In this document: positions 23,250 to 36,624 of the stretch, piece after piece | Position numbering within the stretch: the first letter of the stretch is position 1 | Layout of the letters: the number at the start of each line of letters is the position of its first letter | Origin: Cryptomeria japonica | Lineage: Eukaryota > Streptophyta > Pinopsida > Cupressales > Cupressaceae | Length of the DNA: 64,000 bases | Reading direction: 5' to 3' | NCBI RefSeq assembly: GCF_030272615.1 | Contig: NC_081412.1 | Coordinates: forward strand, 143,366,247-143,430,246 | Notes under the pieces: model-generated | What the model was told of the DNA's origin: nothing | Seen by the model: only the letters and a program-made list of their open reading frames with translations | Database searches by the model: none | Program-made: the position numbers and the translations under genes

Positions 23250-24755
23250 TGTGGTATTTTTATGATAAGAGTTTTATTTAGATGCTATTTAGTTTAATAG
23301 TGTAGTTGAGTTTCGATTATTCTTTATACAAAATGGTATATTTGTAAAAATACAAATTCATATAATCTGATGGTTTTTGGTCAGATTTTTTGGGTTTTGA
23401 CACTATTATAGAGGCCAATTATAAAGATTGGGATGGTGAAAATCATGTAAAAATCTATCGCATTTTGTAGATTTTGTTTTCATATGGACCTTAATTTTGT
23501 GTGCAAATTAACCGCATCCCAATAGTTTTATAGTCAAATCACATTAAGAAATTATATATAATTATTTTATTGATCAACCAAATTCAATTTCCAAATATAG
23601 AGACTTTTAGATTTAATTAAGAATAATAGCTACCCAAAGATTCATACCCTTAACCTTGGTATCTCTTCATAATATAAACACATTCTCTTCTAGACATTAA
23701 GTGGAGATTTATGTGTAGGTGTTTCTAGACATTAAGACATTTCAAATATTGTTGTTTTTTTCTGGTATTTTACATCTCGCATTTTTATCTCTTGAAAATG
23801 ATAAAATGAGTTTCTCATTTGTATTACTGTGAGGACACAAATGAGTCAATACATATAATATTTTTTTCGTAAATTATAATCCCACTTCCCATGTGACACA
23901 ACATACTTTTCTAGTAAGATTACTTCCCTAGTTCTATATCTAGTCTTGACTACAATAGCTAGCAAGTTTGATAAATAATTTGGAAAGCTTGGACTTCTGA
24001 AATCTCATTATCTCCTACAACCATATACCATACCTTTACTTTTGCCTTTTGTTTTATGTTACTTCATGGTGATGAATATAATACATGTTTTGAAGTCATT
24101 TTGATTTTTGTGTTGATCGAAGATCCATTTTAACATTTTTTATACTAAACATTTATGTATCCTGTAGTAGATCATACCAAAAATTCTATCTTGTGTATAA
24201 GATTGTGATTGTGAGCTCATCCACTTTTCTAAATTTTATAAATTTTCTATTGCGTGACTAATAATCTCGTAGAGAGATTTGGCAATTCATGTTTTGAAAT
24301 GTGTGAGAGAGAGGGAAAGAGCTTATTTGTGGATTCTTGGTAGGAATTTAGAAATAAAAATTACTAAGACCAAGCCAATCACATTTAGTGAATTTAGAAT
24401 TTATTTTGAGAGAAATAGAGTAACCAATCTAGGTCGACACCTCATACTCAAATCATGACTATGTTGTCCATAAATCCAAGGAGTTTAAATTTTTGAAGAA
24501 AAATGAAGGAAGGAGACTACATAAGGGTGGCGATTTCAAGTTATGATGAGTCATATGGTGCAATATTTGAGGAGGAAAAGAGAATGGTTGGGTACACATG
24601 AGAAAGGTAGAAATAGTATCTCATAATTTGATTAATTGAACATGAAGGGTTTTGATTATTAGAAGAAAGGATATAGGACCTGGGGTCATGAAGAGAGAGA
24701 AAATACATTGAATAAATGGGAAGAGATGAATTTTTGGCATGAAAAATGGAAAAGG
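23250..24755. other. AT-rich non-coding DNA
   Basis: No sustained open frames or repeats of note. The minus-strand frame at 24541-24813 has no motif and extends into the LTR-like region. Confidence 0.55.
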
Positions 24756-25534
24756 TGTTGAATGTTGCAGTGTGTTGCGGATAATCAAGGCGTAATTGTT
24801 GCAGGTGTTTCATATTTGCGGTGGTTGTTTTGGTCCAGAATATGTCTTAGCCGACATTATTTTGGTCCGCATGTATTGTTGTAGCATGTGAGGTTATTAT
24901 CTTGTTATTTTTGTTGAGGGTTGAGCCGACCTATATTTCATAGGTTGATGACTTGTATAAATAAATGTAATAATCATTGTGAGGTATCATGCTATGTGCA
25001 AATATTGTATCAATCATTTAGTAGCAGGGAAGTTGTGCGAAAGTGTGCAAAGAAGTGTGTTGCAGAGAAGATTTGACAATAACCTTAACCAGAACTATAC
25101 TCATGCATATGAAGATGCTATTTTTATAGTTAATGTAATCTGGATTGTTGTCTGAATGATTTTGTAAGTCAGTGAGACTTCCTATAAGGTAGTGAGCCTT
25201 CCCTAAGGGTTGTAGCCTTTCTGAGTTTCTTGTTTGAGCAATGAGCTCTAGGCAGTATGTCTAAATGCATGTGCATTCCCCATTGTAACATTTCACTTAC
25301 TCCTAACATGGTATTGTCTCATTTTGGGTAGGTTCCCACTGTGGTTTTTCCCTTAGCTAGGTTTTCCACATCAAAAATCTTGGTTTCATGTGTGTTATTG
25401 ATGTGGTGTTGTTTCATGCTTTAAACTACTGATTATCAGATTTGATTTGTGGTTTAAGTTGCAGTAAGTTTTTGCGCAAACTGATTCACTCCCCCCCCCA
25501 CCCCCACTCCCAGTTTGTTGCATTATTGCCAACA
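24756..25534 (+). mobile_element. Solo LTR-like sequence related to the right-end Copia LTR
   Basis: Begins near TGTTGAATGTTGC and ends TTGCCAACA at 25534. It has a TATAAATA box at about 24956 and a long C-tract at 25489-25506 in the GATTCAC-C(n) context. The segment AAGGTAGTGAGCCTTCCC at about 25186 has a close match on the minus strand at about 61450-61475, inside the Copia LTR at 59647-62483, so the two are one LTR family. The right end is clear. The left end is approximate because no TSD matching AGAGC (25535-25539) was found. Confidence 0.6.
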
Positions 25535-26514
25535 AGAGCATCATGAGAAAAGGATAGTGATGGGTTAGAATAAGAAAATGACCAAAATAGAAAATATAAA
25601 AAGGATGAAAGTATGTGCAAAAGACAACAAAAAAACTACAAAGTGTAATACTTCGCTAAGGAACCATAGAGGACAACAACAAACCAACTAAACAAACATA
25701 GGAATATTTTTTTTTAATAACTTATAATGAAAGTAAATATAACATATGCATGTGCAAAATATATCCTAACACATAACCAAAGTCCTCATGCAGGTTCCCT
25801 GGCATCGCTACTTAAACAACACTCTAATAAAATCAAAGAATATTTCATAATGCATCAATGATAATATAAAACAAAGTATAAACATTCACATCTAAATCTA
25901 GGTTCATTTAAAAACACCAAAAGAATTGCTCCTATGACAACATTTAGCATAGAATATAATTAAGCATTCATCCATGAAAGAGAGAGTGGTCAATACCAAC
26001 ACCACACTACTTAAACTTCATGCAAGTTTACGCAACTTTCCAATTACATCGACTAATATTAAAACCATCTCCATAAGGCCATAAGGAGCATCCAAAATAC
26101 AAAGATAATATTACAATTACGATGATATCCAAAATTGACAATATTTGCTAAAAATCACTGAATTATCTACAACAAGAAATGAGAGAAACTAGGAAGAATA
26201 TACAAGATCCACCATCGCACACGAACAAGACCACTGGTCAGCAATGGAGCTAAGGCAACAACCACCTAGCCATGTGGAACCTTCAGGTCCACCCCACTAT
26301 GCTCTAGAGATAGACATAAGGCCTCTCACAAACAAGTAAACCAGGAAGGGCAATAAGGTTACTACCATACATCCAAGGGAGAACACAAAGGTATAAAGCT
26401 CAAGGAACCAACCACAAGGACATACAAGACATACCACAAGGTTCCACCAAAGGCTTCTACAACACCACATAGGATAGGGTTCTAAGATACAATTAGGGAA
26501 GAGTGTCATTGTAT
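25535..26514. other. Host flank of the composite element
   Basis: No genes seen. This DNA is continuous with 40306 onward once the 13.8-kb insertion is removed: TGTAT at 26510-26514 is repeated at 40306-40310. Confidence 0.6.
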
Positions 26515-27448
26515 TGTTGGAATCCAATAACACTGAGAGGGGGGTTGAATCAATGTTATACCAGGAAGTCCAATTTTAACCTTATTAAAGCATGCATACA
26601 CCAATCAATATACCAATACATATAGAGTTGAAAGAAGTAAAGCAACCAATAAGCCAATCACATAAATGAGAACCATAACACATAGAATTGTACGTGGAAA
26701 ACCTCAAAGAGGAAAAACCAAGATGGGATTTGTGGCCCACAATATCAATCCACTGGCCATATGAAGAGATATTACACATATAAGGGGCCTACACTTGCAA
26801 GAAGGCTTACAACCTAGACCATACTACTCAATCACAAAAGTAGCCTCATTGACTACATATAAATCCAGACAACAATCTAGAGAAGTGTTGAATTGCTAAG
26901 ATAGCATCTTCTATGCTAGAATATAGTTCCGATTTAAGCTTTGTTTGTTTTGGTCTAAGACCCTTAACCCTTTACCGGAATAACCCTTACATAAATATCC
27001 TCACATACATGATCTCTCTGATATATTTCTCATCATATCACATTCACATATCCATCATCTTATCTATTTCAAAATGATCTAATCCAACTGACCTATATAC
27101 CCTATACAACTTATCATGCCTTATGTCGGCTTACAAGGATTATTACAATATCAAATTACATGTCGGCTAGATAACATAAATACATGAATATCAAAAAAAA
27201 TTGTCGATGCCAGATCCAAGAGATCCCAGCCTCTAATACCGATAACCTTATTCTTAATCATGTTGGCTTGCATTGCCAGTAACCAAAAAAATCCTTCTAT
27301 CCATCGGTGTCAGTACCAGTACTGGTGTAGTGTCTGTAAAGTGCCTGCCGGTAGACAACTGAACCAAAACATGAAGCCAGAACAAGATACCATTTTGCCA
27401 TCAATGACAACATAGTGAAACCAACCAATTGAGTGTCAATTGCCAACA
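26515..27448 (-). mobile_element. 3' LTR of the pol-less element
   Basis: 934 bp, TGTTGG...CCAACA, close match to 39378-40305. The differences are mainly transitions and small indels. Confidence 0.9.
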
Positions 27449-27460
27449 ATCTCCCCCTTT
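27449..27460 (-). other. Polypurine tract of the pol-less element
   Basis: AAAGGGGGAGAT on the minus strand, directly before the 3' LTR. The nested Copia has the identical 12-mer at 32804-32815 and the right-end Copia at 62484-62495. Confidence 0.85.
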
Positions 27461-27702
27461 GGCATTGATGGCAACACTCATGTGAAAAATGGTCAAGGTT
27501 TCATCTCTCAGTTTCATCGTGCCTGCTCCCCCTTAGCTGATTATTCATCAATGTAAAATACTCCATACTCCCCCTAATATATACAAATCCTTCTTTTCCT
27601 TTTTCACATTTATATCACTCCCCCTTTGACATCAATGCCATCAAAATTTCAAAACAATGTCAAAGATCCAAAAAATTGTACAATGAATATCCCAAAAATA
27701 TC

Positions 27703-30700
27703 TTACCGGAGCTTAACAAATTTCAAAATTTCTAGATAAGCCTTCTCCAATAGCTCAAGATAAGTATCCCGACAAGTTTTGAAAGTGTCGGAAATAGATG
27801 CAAGTCCATTTAATATATGTGCAAATGACTCTTTCTCACTTACCTCTATCGGTGTGGGCTTTCCAACCATATCCATACATTCTTTCTTATGTACACTAAG
27901 TAAATCCAACCGGGGACTCACCAAGCCTCTAAGACTTCTGGCTCTTCTTATGATTTTGTCTTTTCCCTTCTCAAGAACAAAATTTTGGGCTTCCAAAATC
28001 AAAATTTGACCATCAATGGATGTAGTCAATGAAGTCAATCCATCAAAAGAATTAGCTGTACCTGCAATTTTCTCTTGAAATTCCTTTATTTTCTTATCCA
28101 CATTAACTGTAAGTATATCTGTGTTGCAACATACCCTATAAATATTTGTACACTACTTTAAATAATTGTTTACCAATTTTAGCTTTTCATCAATCTTCTT
28201 TTTCTCAGATTCAATCACCTGATCAAATGTAGCTCTTTTAGCCTCTGTGAATCTCTCTAGTGCTTTCTGGTTTGAGATCTACTGCAAGGATTAAAAATCC
28301 TTTGAAATATGCTTAGTAATTGTCTTTAGCTTGCTAGATGGGCTTGCTTCATTGTCAATCTTGCAATCCGGGACTAGTATGTGTAAAACGGTGATTGACT
28401 GATCAATAATCCCTTTATCTGTAGATCCCTCCTTCATTAATTTATGTGCAGCCATCATCATGAGTTTAGTAGGACTCATCTCTGTTATGTTTTTCTTTAC
28501 AATCTGTGAGGTGTCAATTGACAACAATGATGGACCTACTACCGGTTCCTTGTTGGATTCCCCTTTCTTCTCGTTTTATGATTTATCCTTTAAAGCTTCC
28601 TCACTTGCACTAGTGGCTTCACCACTTGGTGCAGTCTCTGTAACTATCGGTTCCTCTGTAGAAACTATAACCTCAATCTGTACATTTGTATCTAGAGGAC
28701 TATTATCCTCAACATTAGTATCTTGTACATCATCAACCTTTTCACTCTTTGTATTAGCTGATATCTCAACATCTATCTGTACACTTGTATCTATAGGGGG
28801 CTTAATTTCCACTATCTTAATGTTCTTCAAAATTGAGGGTGAAGTACCCATAATACCCTTTCTTTTTCTTTCAACCGAGATGTCTGTAGTATCCTTCTTT
28901 GATTCCAGTGAATTAAAGAAACCTTTGTTTTCTTCAAAGAACTTAACCCATGCCTTTTGAGTCTCCTCTATTATCTCATTTACCCTTCCTAGCATTAGAC
29001 TGATTATTCTATGTTTGTGATTAAAGACTTTTCTATCTACCACCTCAAGTGTCCTTTCCATTTCCTCTAGAGCAATAGTAACACAAACATATGACAACTC
29101 TTGAATTTTAATATGCTTGTATTCTTGCATTGCTGACAGTCTTCTAGCATCTAAAATATTATATAATTCTGTCGGTATTTGGTTTTCAATTTCTATTAAG
29201 GCTTTCTTATAAATATCCAGATATAATAATATTTCTTCCTCTACCTCTCTTTGTTCATCATCCTCTTAATGTTCATAATAAAACTGTGCATTCTTTAACA
29301 TGCCATCCTTAGTGATTTCATCAACTAATTATGCACAAGTTTTTGGTGGAATGATAGTTACATTACAAGATTGAATTGCAGGATCGATGTCATTCTTCTT
29401 TTATCTTCTTGTAGTACCAGATGGAGCTGAAGGTGTTAACTTTAGTGCTTTCTTTTGTGCCGGTATTTTGAATGTAACCTTCCTAACCAGTTGCTTTTTA
29501 GCTTCTACCTTTGTTTCCTTTGTTTTCTTACTTACAACCCTCTTGAAAGCCAAGGGTGTGTCATCCTCAGATTCAGACTTAGCTGTAACAGGCTAAATGT
29601 GTACTTCTAGATTCTTCCTCTTCCTACCTCTCTCCGAGACAACATCAATTAATTCTTTAATGTCCCGTGAGACCTTCTCAACAAATTTTCTTGATTTTCC
29701 TTCCTGCTTCTCTCTTTTCTTCCAGTTGAACTTTGTTTCAACCTCTTGTGATTTTTGCTTTGCAGTACCATAGGGCTTCTCTGCCTCATCAACAGGTGCA
29801 TCAATCAACATTTTTGCGTAAGCATCAAGGATTTGTGCATCAACTTCATAGCCCATTTCCTCAATCCAAATCTTCCAGGGATTAACCGCTTCCATAAGTG
29901 TTTCATCTTTCTTCACCATGAAGCATATGTCAGTTGAATATTTTTCAATAATATGCTTAGGAACCCTTTCCCTAGATTTCATAGACTTTTGGAATCCCTT
30001 AAAATATCCCCATACTTTATCATCTCTCTGACTTCCTAAAGTAGCAATTGACTATTTCAATTGTTTCTCTACCAGCATATCAAATGCCCATTGCCTCTTC
30101 CCAAAACTGAGAGTGTCATTCATGAAAAATAACATTAAGCAGACAATTAAGTTGCCATAGTGGAAAGTTCCTTCCTTTTCATCTTTAATCTTTCCTAGGT
30201 TTATTAATAACTCATATAACATCCAATCACATAGATCCAATTTCTCATTTTCTCTCATCATCTTATATGCTGCGAAAATGCAGGTACTAGAAACAAAATT
30301 CAATCGGTTTGACTGAGTTACCTTATACCCGATGATCATGCTACCGAATCTGATGTCTGTGTTAGTAATAGTGCTTATTCTCATGGATCTTCTGTCAGAT
30401 GTCGCGTCGGTGATTTTGTTGACAATCATTTGAAACCTTCTTATCTGGACATTTCCCAAACTTGTGGTAAACCAGTGATTTCCCCGATGGATTCCCAGGT
30501 GATCTTGTAAGGTCTATCTAACCAAATAAATTCTCCATGTACTTTGATTAAAACATACCTTATGATTTCATCTTTGAATTCTAGAATATCCAAAATGCCT
30601 GTAAACCCTAAGTCTTCAATGTGCTTGTATGCCGGTTTGACCTTTTTCAGATTCGCCCATCAGCTCGCTCATGTATATGCCCTTTATTTTAGATGTCCCC

Positions 30701-30930
30701 AAGTTGTCAATGTGATAGTGTATATATTCCCTAACATCTTTGACATAAACAACTCCCTCTGGAACATGCAAAAATGCTCCAACCGAATCTTCCAGGGTAG
30801 CCACATGTGGATACTGCTTGAAAATTGGCCTGTTATGGTCCTTGACTTCTACAACAGTCAGATTTGCAACAAAGATTGGAATAGACGATGATCCCGCTTC
30901 CATGTTTAAGGATAAATACTTGATGATCAC
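27703..30930 (-). pseudogene. ORF2 of the pol-less element, unknown protein of about 1,070 codons
   Basis: Open segments at 30616-30930, 30052-30459, 29593-29982, 28576-29130, 28291-28527 and 27703-28101 are all in one reading frame, so this was one long ORF. It is now cut mostly by in-frame stops. The likely start is the ATG at 30903 (MEAGSSS). Between about 30615 and 30440 the reading moves to another frame (KHIEDLGFTGILDILEFKDE, then FIWLDRPYKITWESIGEITG) and back, a pair of compensating frameshifts. The N-terminal third is globular, with FHYGNLIVCLMLFF and LNFVSSTCIFAAYKMM. The middle is highly charged with KKREKQ and GRKRKN nuclear-signal-like runs. A Glu/Thr/Val-rich acidic linker follows, and the C-terminal 130 residues are helical (ILEAQNFVLEKGKDKIIRR). 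No catalytic motif is recognised. The globular part recalls plant transposon-associated domains only in style. Confidence 0.65.
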
Positions 30931-31409
30931 TTCCGGTGAAAACCTAACAAACTCTTCTAATCACCAGTGAAATCGTTCAAGAAGAAATCTAATTTCTCTG
31001 AAATGCCTTTGATCGCTCTTAATCACACTAAATTGCTTTGAATGCAAGGTGGTCAATAATGAAGTGAATTCGACCTTTTATCCTCCAAGAAAAACCCTAA
31101 TCTTTCATTGACATCAATGACTACCAGTGAAAGATATTGGATCTAGAATAGAACATCTCCATGCTGGATAAGCATCTCCAATGTCTGGAACATCTTTCAA
31201 AACCTCTTCCTAGGGCATATGCAACATCTTCATGAATTTTGCATACACCTAAGGCATTTGCCTCAGTTACCGGATGAGCTACCTGTTGGTGCAGGAGCAA
31301 CTTCCTCTATCGGATAAATAATCGGTGCATTCCCATCTGATGATTGTTCTTCAGTCTTCCTAACCCATCTCTAAGTATGATCTTGTCGGATTTCATTTAC
31401 CTTCTCTTT
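30931..31409 (-). other. Linker between ORF1 and ORF2 of the pol-less element
   Basis: Multiple stops on the minus strand. Fragments such as SLVVIDVNERLGFFLEDK read protein-like, so this may be a decayed ORF1 tail or an untranslated spacer. Confidence 0.4.
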
Positions 31410-31681
31410 CTATTTCTCATTTGATCCTCCATTGCCAACTGGTGGATTTATGCTTCTACAGAATTTAGTAATATGTCCAACCTCATTACATGCATAACAT
31501 GTAACATTGTTATTTTGAATTGCTTTTCTAAAACCGGTATAATTGCTTGACCTGCACTGATTAGCCATATGTCCAAATTTTCCACATGCATAGAATTTAA
31601 CATTCATTCTGCAATCTTCTATCTTATGACCATACTTATTGCATTTATAACATTTACTGGGAGCAGAATCAGGATTCTAAT
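31410..31681 (-). pseudogene. ORF1 3' part: zinc-knuckle region of the gag-like protein
   Basis: Three CCHC knuckles (C-x2-C-x4-H-x4-C) follow each other: CYKCNKYGHKIEDC, FYACGKFGHMANQC (first Cys changed to Phe) and CYACNEVGHITKFC. They bind nucleic acid in Gag proteins. The upstream half lies beyond the nested Copia at 38600-39309. Nested element plus TSD is 6,919 bp, which leaves the two parts in the same frame. A TAG in the TSD sequence is present in both TSD copies, so that stop existed before the insertion. Confidence 0.75.
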
Positions 31682-32803
31682 TGTTAGATAGTTCAGATAA
31701 CCAGAAGACAACTGAGAGGGGGGGTGAATCAGTTGTCACAGATTATCAGAAGTATTAACAATTTAAACTTTAATACCAGAACCCAAAACAATAATACCAG
31801 AATAGCAATTAATCCAATTAAGTATAAACAATAAACACAGAATAAATACCATCCACACAACACCAAGATTTGTACTTGGAAAACTCGGTAAAGGGAAAAA
31901 CAACGGTGGGAAGCCTACCCACAGTCAGATAATACTTTTGCAGTAAGTATGTGAATTTACAATGAAGGGGCCTGCACCTGCAGGAAGGCCAACATCCTAG
32001 AGCACAATGCTCATCACAAAAGATAGCATCTCCTATGCCTGAGTACAGTTCCGGTTAAGCTCAATAACAGAGGACTAAATCCTCTTACACAAACCCAATT
32101 CAATCTCCAGTGATCGACCAACTCCTTTGCCATAGTGATATTACATTATTTGCACATTACATTCCTTGACCATGACCTCTTGCAATAACCATGATGATCT
32201 ACAATGAGATCTTACATCTTATTTATATAAACCCTTGACCATTAACAATTAGGTCGGCTACCAGACAATAAACCAATTACGTAATTACAAACCATGTCGG
32301 CCTAAGATTGAAACAAATAATATCCAACACATAAGACATCAATGTCGGTCCATAACATAGATCAACCGGGACCAAGTATAGGTCCACACGCTTCAACAAT
32401 GATCTCCAAATGCCAAGTCTCGAACATGATTACCAACAACATCATGAAACTCCATCAGAAGCTGCACCAACACCAATTACGTAATGCATCAAAGATCTCC
32501 ACCAACAGGTCTGCTGGTGAAACCCTCGCTGGAACCAGAAACCAATCTTCTAAGTAAGCAGGATAGCATCCAATCACCAGACCAAAACCAACTAACCAAA
32601 TATGAGTATTATCATCATGAACAAACCAATTCCATCACCATATTATACCAGAGTCAACTGGATCATGTCAAATCCAAGTTAACCAAAAACCACTCAACCA
32701 ACGGGGACCAGAAGGGTGTCGGTAAAGCATCCAATCAACTAGTGTTGACATCAATGACAAAACATCAATGTAGCACATAATCAATTCCACCAAATGGCCA
32801 ACA
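31682..32803 (-). mobile_element. 3' LTR of the nested Copia
   Basis: 1,122 bp. Compared with the other LTR it lacks about 60 bp after CACAAAAGA (about 32012-32020) and about 40 bp around 32336. A TATATAAATA box lies on the minus strand at about 32219-32229. Confidence 0.9.
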
Positions 32804-32815
32804 ATCTCCCCCTTT
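32804..32815 (-). other. Polypurine tract of the nested Copia
   Basis: AAAGGGGGAGAT on the minus strand abutting the 3' LTR. Confidence 0.85.
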
Positions 32816-33120
32816 GGAATTGATGGCAACACTAGATGTGAAAAACATCTAAGTACCAAGAAATGCCAAACAAGTGTCCCCCTGTGACTCTCCCCCTTTG
32901 AATAATATCTCTGTAAAGTTTTGAATTTCTTTTTCACATCACTATCTCTCCCCCTTTGACATCAATGCCAGAAATCTAACAAAAATATCAAAGCAAAAAT
33001 ATAAGCCTTTGAATCTCAACGCTGACTACTCCCCCTAAGCAGTAGCATCCCTCATCAGTGCCAGAATGAATAGTATCTCTAATAATTCATGTCGGACTGA
33101 TGCCAAACTGCATCAATCAA

Positions 33121-34756
33121 GTCTCTACTGGAGGGGCAAAAACCCCCAATCTGTCTCTCAAGTACTCAAATGATTCCTTGGACAAAGGTTTAGTGAAAAT
33201 ATCTACAATATGTTCTTTCGTATTTGCATAAACCAGTTTAACTTCATTTGCTTCCACCTTCTCCTTCAAATGTTATACTTGATAGATATGTGTTTTGTCT
33301 TAGAATGAAATACCAAATTCTTTGATATATCAATAGCAGCAGAGTTATCACAATGAATAACTATCGGTGTATCATAATCCACCTTTATATCATTCAACAT
33401 TTGCTTCATCCATAAAACTTATGTACAATTAGTAGCAACAACAACATACTCAGCTTCAATAGTGGATAAAGAAGTACATGATTGTTTCTTGCTGATCCAT
33501 GAAACCAACTTCTTTCCAAGAAAGAAAGCTCCACCAGAATTACTTTTCTAGTCATCAACATCTCTAGCCCAATCAACATATGTATATGCACATAAAGTAA
33601 AGTTATCATCCTTAGGGTACCATAAGCCATATTCTAATGTACCTTGCATGTATCTAAAAATCCTTTTCACCACCATCTCATGATTTTCTCTAGGATCACT
33701 CTGAAATCTTGAAACAATACAAACAACATTCATAATATCAGCCCTAGTCTGAGTCAAATGAAGTATATCTCCAATCATAGATTTGTATCTTGTAGGATTT
33801 ATCGGTGCAAAAACATCTTTCCTTGTCAATTTCTAACTTGTAACCATAGGTGTACTTACTGGTTTAGAATCTCCCATACCAAATTTCTTTAACAATTCCT
33901 TAGCATATTTAGTTTGATAGGTAAAAATACCTTTGTTAGTCTAAGTAATCTGCAAACCTAAGAAAAATTTCATCTCACCAATCATAGGCATCTCAAATTA
34001 TTTCTCCATATTCTTGGAAAATTCTATGCACAATTTATCTTCACCTCCAAAAATAATACCATCAACAAATACTTCAACAATAAGTATATCATCATCGATG
34101 ATTTTATAATATAAATTAATGTCAACACCACCCTTAGTAAAACCAAGCTTCAAAAGATATGTATCCAACCTTGCTTACCAAGCTCTAGGTGCTTGTTTCA
34201 ATCCATATAAAGCTTTTCTTAACCTACAAACCATATTAGTATCATCTGATAGTGAAAAACCATCAGGTTCCTCAATATAAACTTCCTCATCAAGATCCCC
34301 ATTCAACAATCCACATTTAACATCCATCTAATAAACCTTGTAGTTTTTATAAGCAGTATAGGCAAGAAATAATCTCACAGCTTCAATCCTAGCTATCGGT
34401 GCAAAAGTTTCTCCATAATCAATTCCTTCCTTCTGAGAATGTCCTTTACAAACTAATCTAGCCTTATTCCTTATAACTTGACCATCCTCATTCAATTTAT
34501 TCCTAAAACCTCATTTAGTCCCAATAACATTTTTATTTTTAGGCCAGGGAACCAAAGTCCATGTGTCATTTTTCTCAATCTGATCCAATTCTTCTTCCAT
34601 AGCTTTTAACCAAAATTCATCTTTACATGCCTCAATTATTGATACTGGTTCAACTTGTGAAATTAAACATACCTCATTAGTTGTCAGTCTTCTTGTTGTC
34701 ATCACTCCATTGCTCTTATCCCCAATGATTTGATCTTTAGAATGATTCAATCTCAC
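33121..34756 (-). pseudogene. Copia reverse transcriptase and RNase H (nested element)
   Basis: The minus strand reads the Copia RT start (EACKDEFWLKAMEEELDQIE, then NDTWTLVPWP). After several stops come ALYGLKQAPRAW and the active-site region FVDGIIFGG, where Copia elements have (Y/F)VDD; the second catalytic Asp is Gly. The connection and RNase H follow (33548-33829: YKSMIGDILHLTQTRADI, then GTLEYGLWYP). The C-terminal end has KTKHISIKY and RDRLGVFAPP near 33130. At least five in-frame stops are present. The frame differs by one from that of gag-protease-integrase, so a frameshift lies between 34966 and 34756. Confidence 0.9.
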
Positions 34757-34965
34757 ATACCTAGGAGTCTTCTAACTCTATGTTCCTCTTCCCTGTTCTT
34801 CAATTACTGTAGAATTATCTGATGTTGTTGGAGTAACTGGTTCAACTCTCTGTTCTGGTAAAGGTGCTACCGGTTTAGGTATAATCATTTCCACTTCCGG
34901 TTCCTTCTCATAAATTATGATTTGACTTTTTCTCAACTCATCTACCTTGACATTAACATTCTCTA

Positions 34966-35916
34966 CTATTCTCTACAATCTCTTGTTATAAAAATGTATA
35001 TGCTTTGATAGCCATGAAATATGCCTTCATCACTTCTAGGATCAAATTTCCCAATAGTATCATCTCTCGTGATATAACATTTACTACCAAATATTTTGAA
35101 ATACTTAACTGTAGGTGTATTGCCAAACCATAATTCATAAGGTGTCTTATCGGTTTCTCCTTTGATATATACTATGTTGAATGTGTAAACCGTTGTACTC
35201 ACTACTTCTCTCCAGTAGATACGAGGTAGACTTGCTTCCATCATCATTGTTCTAGTAGCATCCAAGATAGTTTTGTTTTTCCTTTCCACAACCCCATTAT
35301 GGTGAGGTGTTCGAGGAGTGGAAAATTGTCTTCTTCTACCATGCTTGTCATAAAAGTTATTAAACTCATCGGATGTGAATTCTCCACCATGATCTAATCT
35401 CAAACATTTAATCTTCAATCCTGTCTCAATTTCCACTTTAACCTTAAAGATTTTAAACTTTTCAAATGCTTCATATTTTTCTCTCAAAAAAGTAACCTTC
35501 ATCATCCTAGAATAATCATCAATGATTAGCATGAAATATCTATCACCATGAAAATTGTTAACTCTATCAAGGCCACACAAATTAGTATGAATAAGATCAA
35601 GAACATCATTTGATTTATCTTGTATACTCCTAAAAGAGGTTTTGGCCTATTTACCCATTTAACATTCTTTACATACCGGATTATAGGGCTTCATAATCTG
35701 AGGTATATCTCTAATAGCCTTAGTTGAACTGATCTTCACAATGTAATCAAAATTCACATGACATAGCCTTTTATGTCATAACCAACTCTCATCAATCTGT
35801 GTAATCAAACATGTCTTCTCACCGGAGTTCAAATGAAATATGTTACCTGTTGTCTATGTACTAGTTGCAATCTCCAAGCTAGATCTGTTAATGATTTTGC
35901 TTTTTCCATCCTTGAA
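34966..35916 (-). pseudogene. Copia integrase (nested element)
   Basis: The open stretch 34966-35580 holds the rve catalytic core: first Asp in MLIIDDYSRMMKV, second in CLRLDHGGEFTSDEF, Glu in HHNGVVERKNKTILDA. All three of the DDE triad are kept. Copia-specific GKFDPRSDEGIFHGY follows at its end. Upstream (35581-35916) the zinc-binding N-terminus is readable only with stops. The DHGG in place of the usual DNGG is a probable decay change. Confidence 0.9.
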
Positions 35917-36588
35917 CTATAATTGGAATCCCTTATCTACCAATTGTCCTACACTCAAAATATTATGCTTCAAACCTTCAACATAATGAACATTGTTAGT
36001 ATTTTTCTTACCATCCAATGATATAGTTCCTTTTCCTTTAATCATGCATGCATTGTCAGCCCCAAATCTAACTAGTCCACCATCAAATTCTTGCAAAGAC
36101 AAAAACTTCCCTTTATCTCCATTCATATGATGTGAACAACCACTATAAATTATCCATTCATCCTTATCCTCAATTTTAGAAGCAAGTACCTTCTCCTCAG
36201 GTACATTCTCTTCTAGTGCTAGATAATCTTCCTTGATAGCCAAGAATACCCATTCCTTCCCATTGCTGAATCCACTAGCAGAGTCTTTTGTCGGTTCATC
36301 ATCTAAATCAGTAATGCCTTCATCATCCGCTATGTAGCATGATTTGTCTCTATTTTTCTTGAATCTATACTTGTTCTGATATCCAAGGTTAGGTTTAAAA
36401 GATCTTTTAACTCTTTCTTCAAATCTTGAATTCCTTTCATGACATATAGATGCAAAATGACCAATCTTATTACATGTAAAACATTTACAAGGTTCTTTTC
36501 CTTTATACTTACTTCCTACCAGTCCTTTCGGTACTCTTCTAGAAAATAGTGCCTCAATTTGCTCAATCTCATCATCTTCTCTTTTCAT
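35917..36588 (-). pseudogene. Copia gag zinc knuckle and protease (nested element)
   Basis: One CCHC knuckle, CFTCNKIGHFASIC, is followed about 100 residues later by the protease motif WIIYSGCSHHMNGD. Copia proteases have DSGCS here; the catalytic Asp is replaced by Tyr (GAT to TAT), so the protease would be inactive. The segment GLKHNILSVGQLVDKGFQL marks the protease-integrase junction. It is in the same frame as the upstream gag piece and the downstream integrase. Confidence 0.9.
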
Positions 36589-36624
36589 ATCTTCTAATTC
36601 TTTTGCATATAAAGCTCTCCAGTC

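Noticed and set aside
26297-26779. Minus-strand Cys/Trp-containing open frames
   Set aside because: They cross the LTR boundary at 26515 or lie inside the LTR, with no motif.
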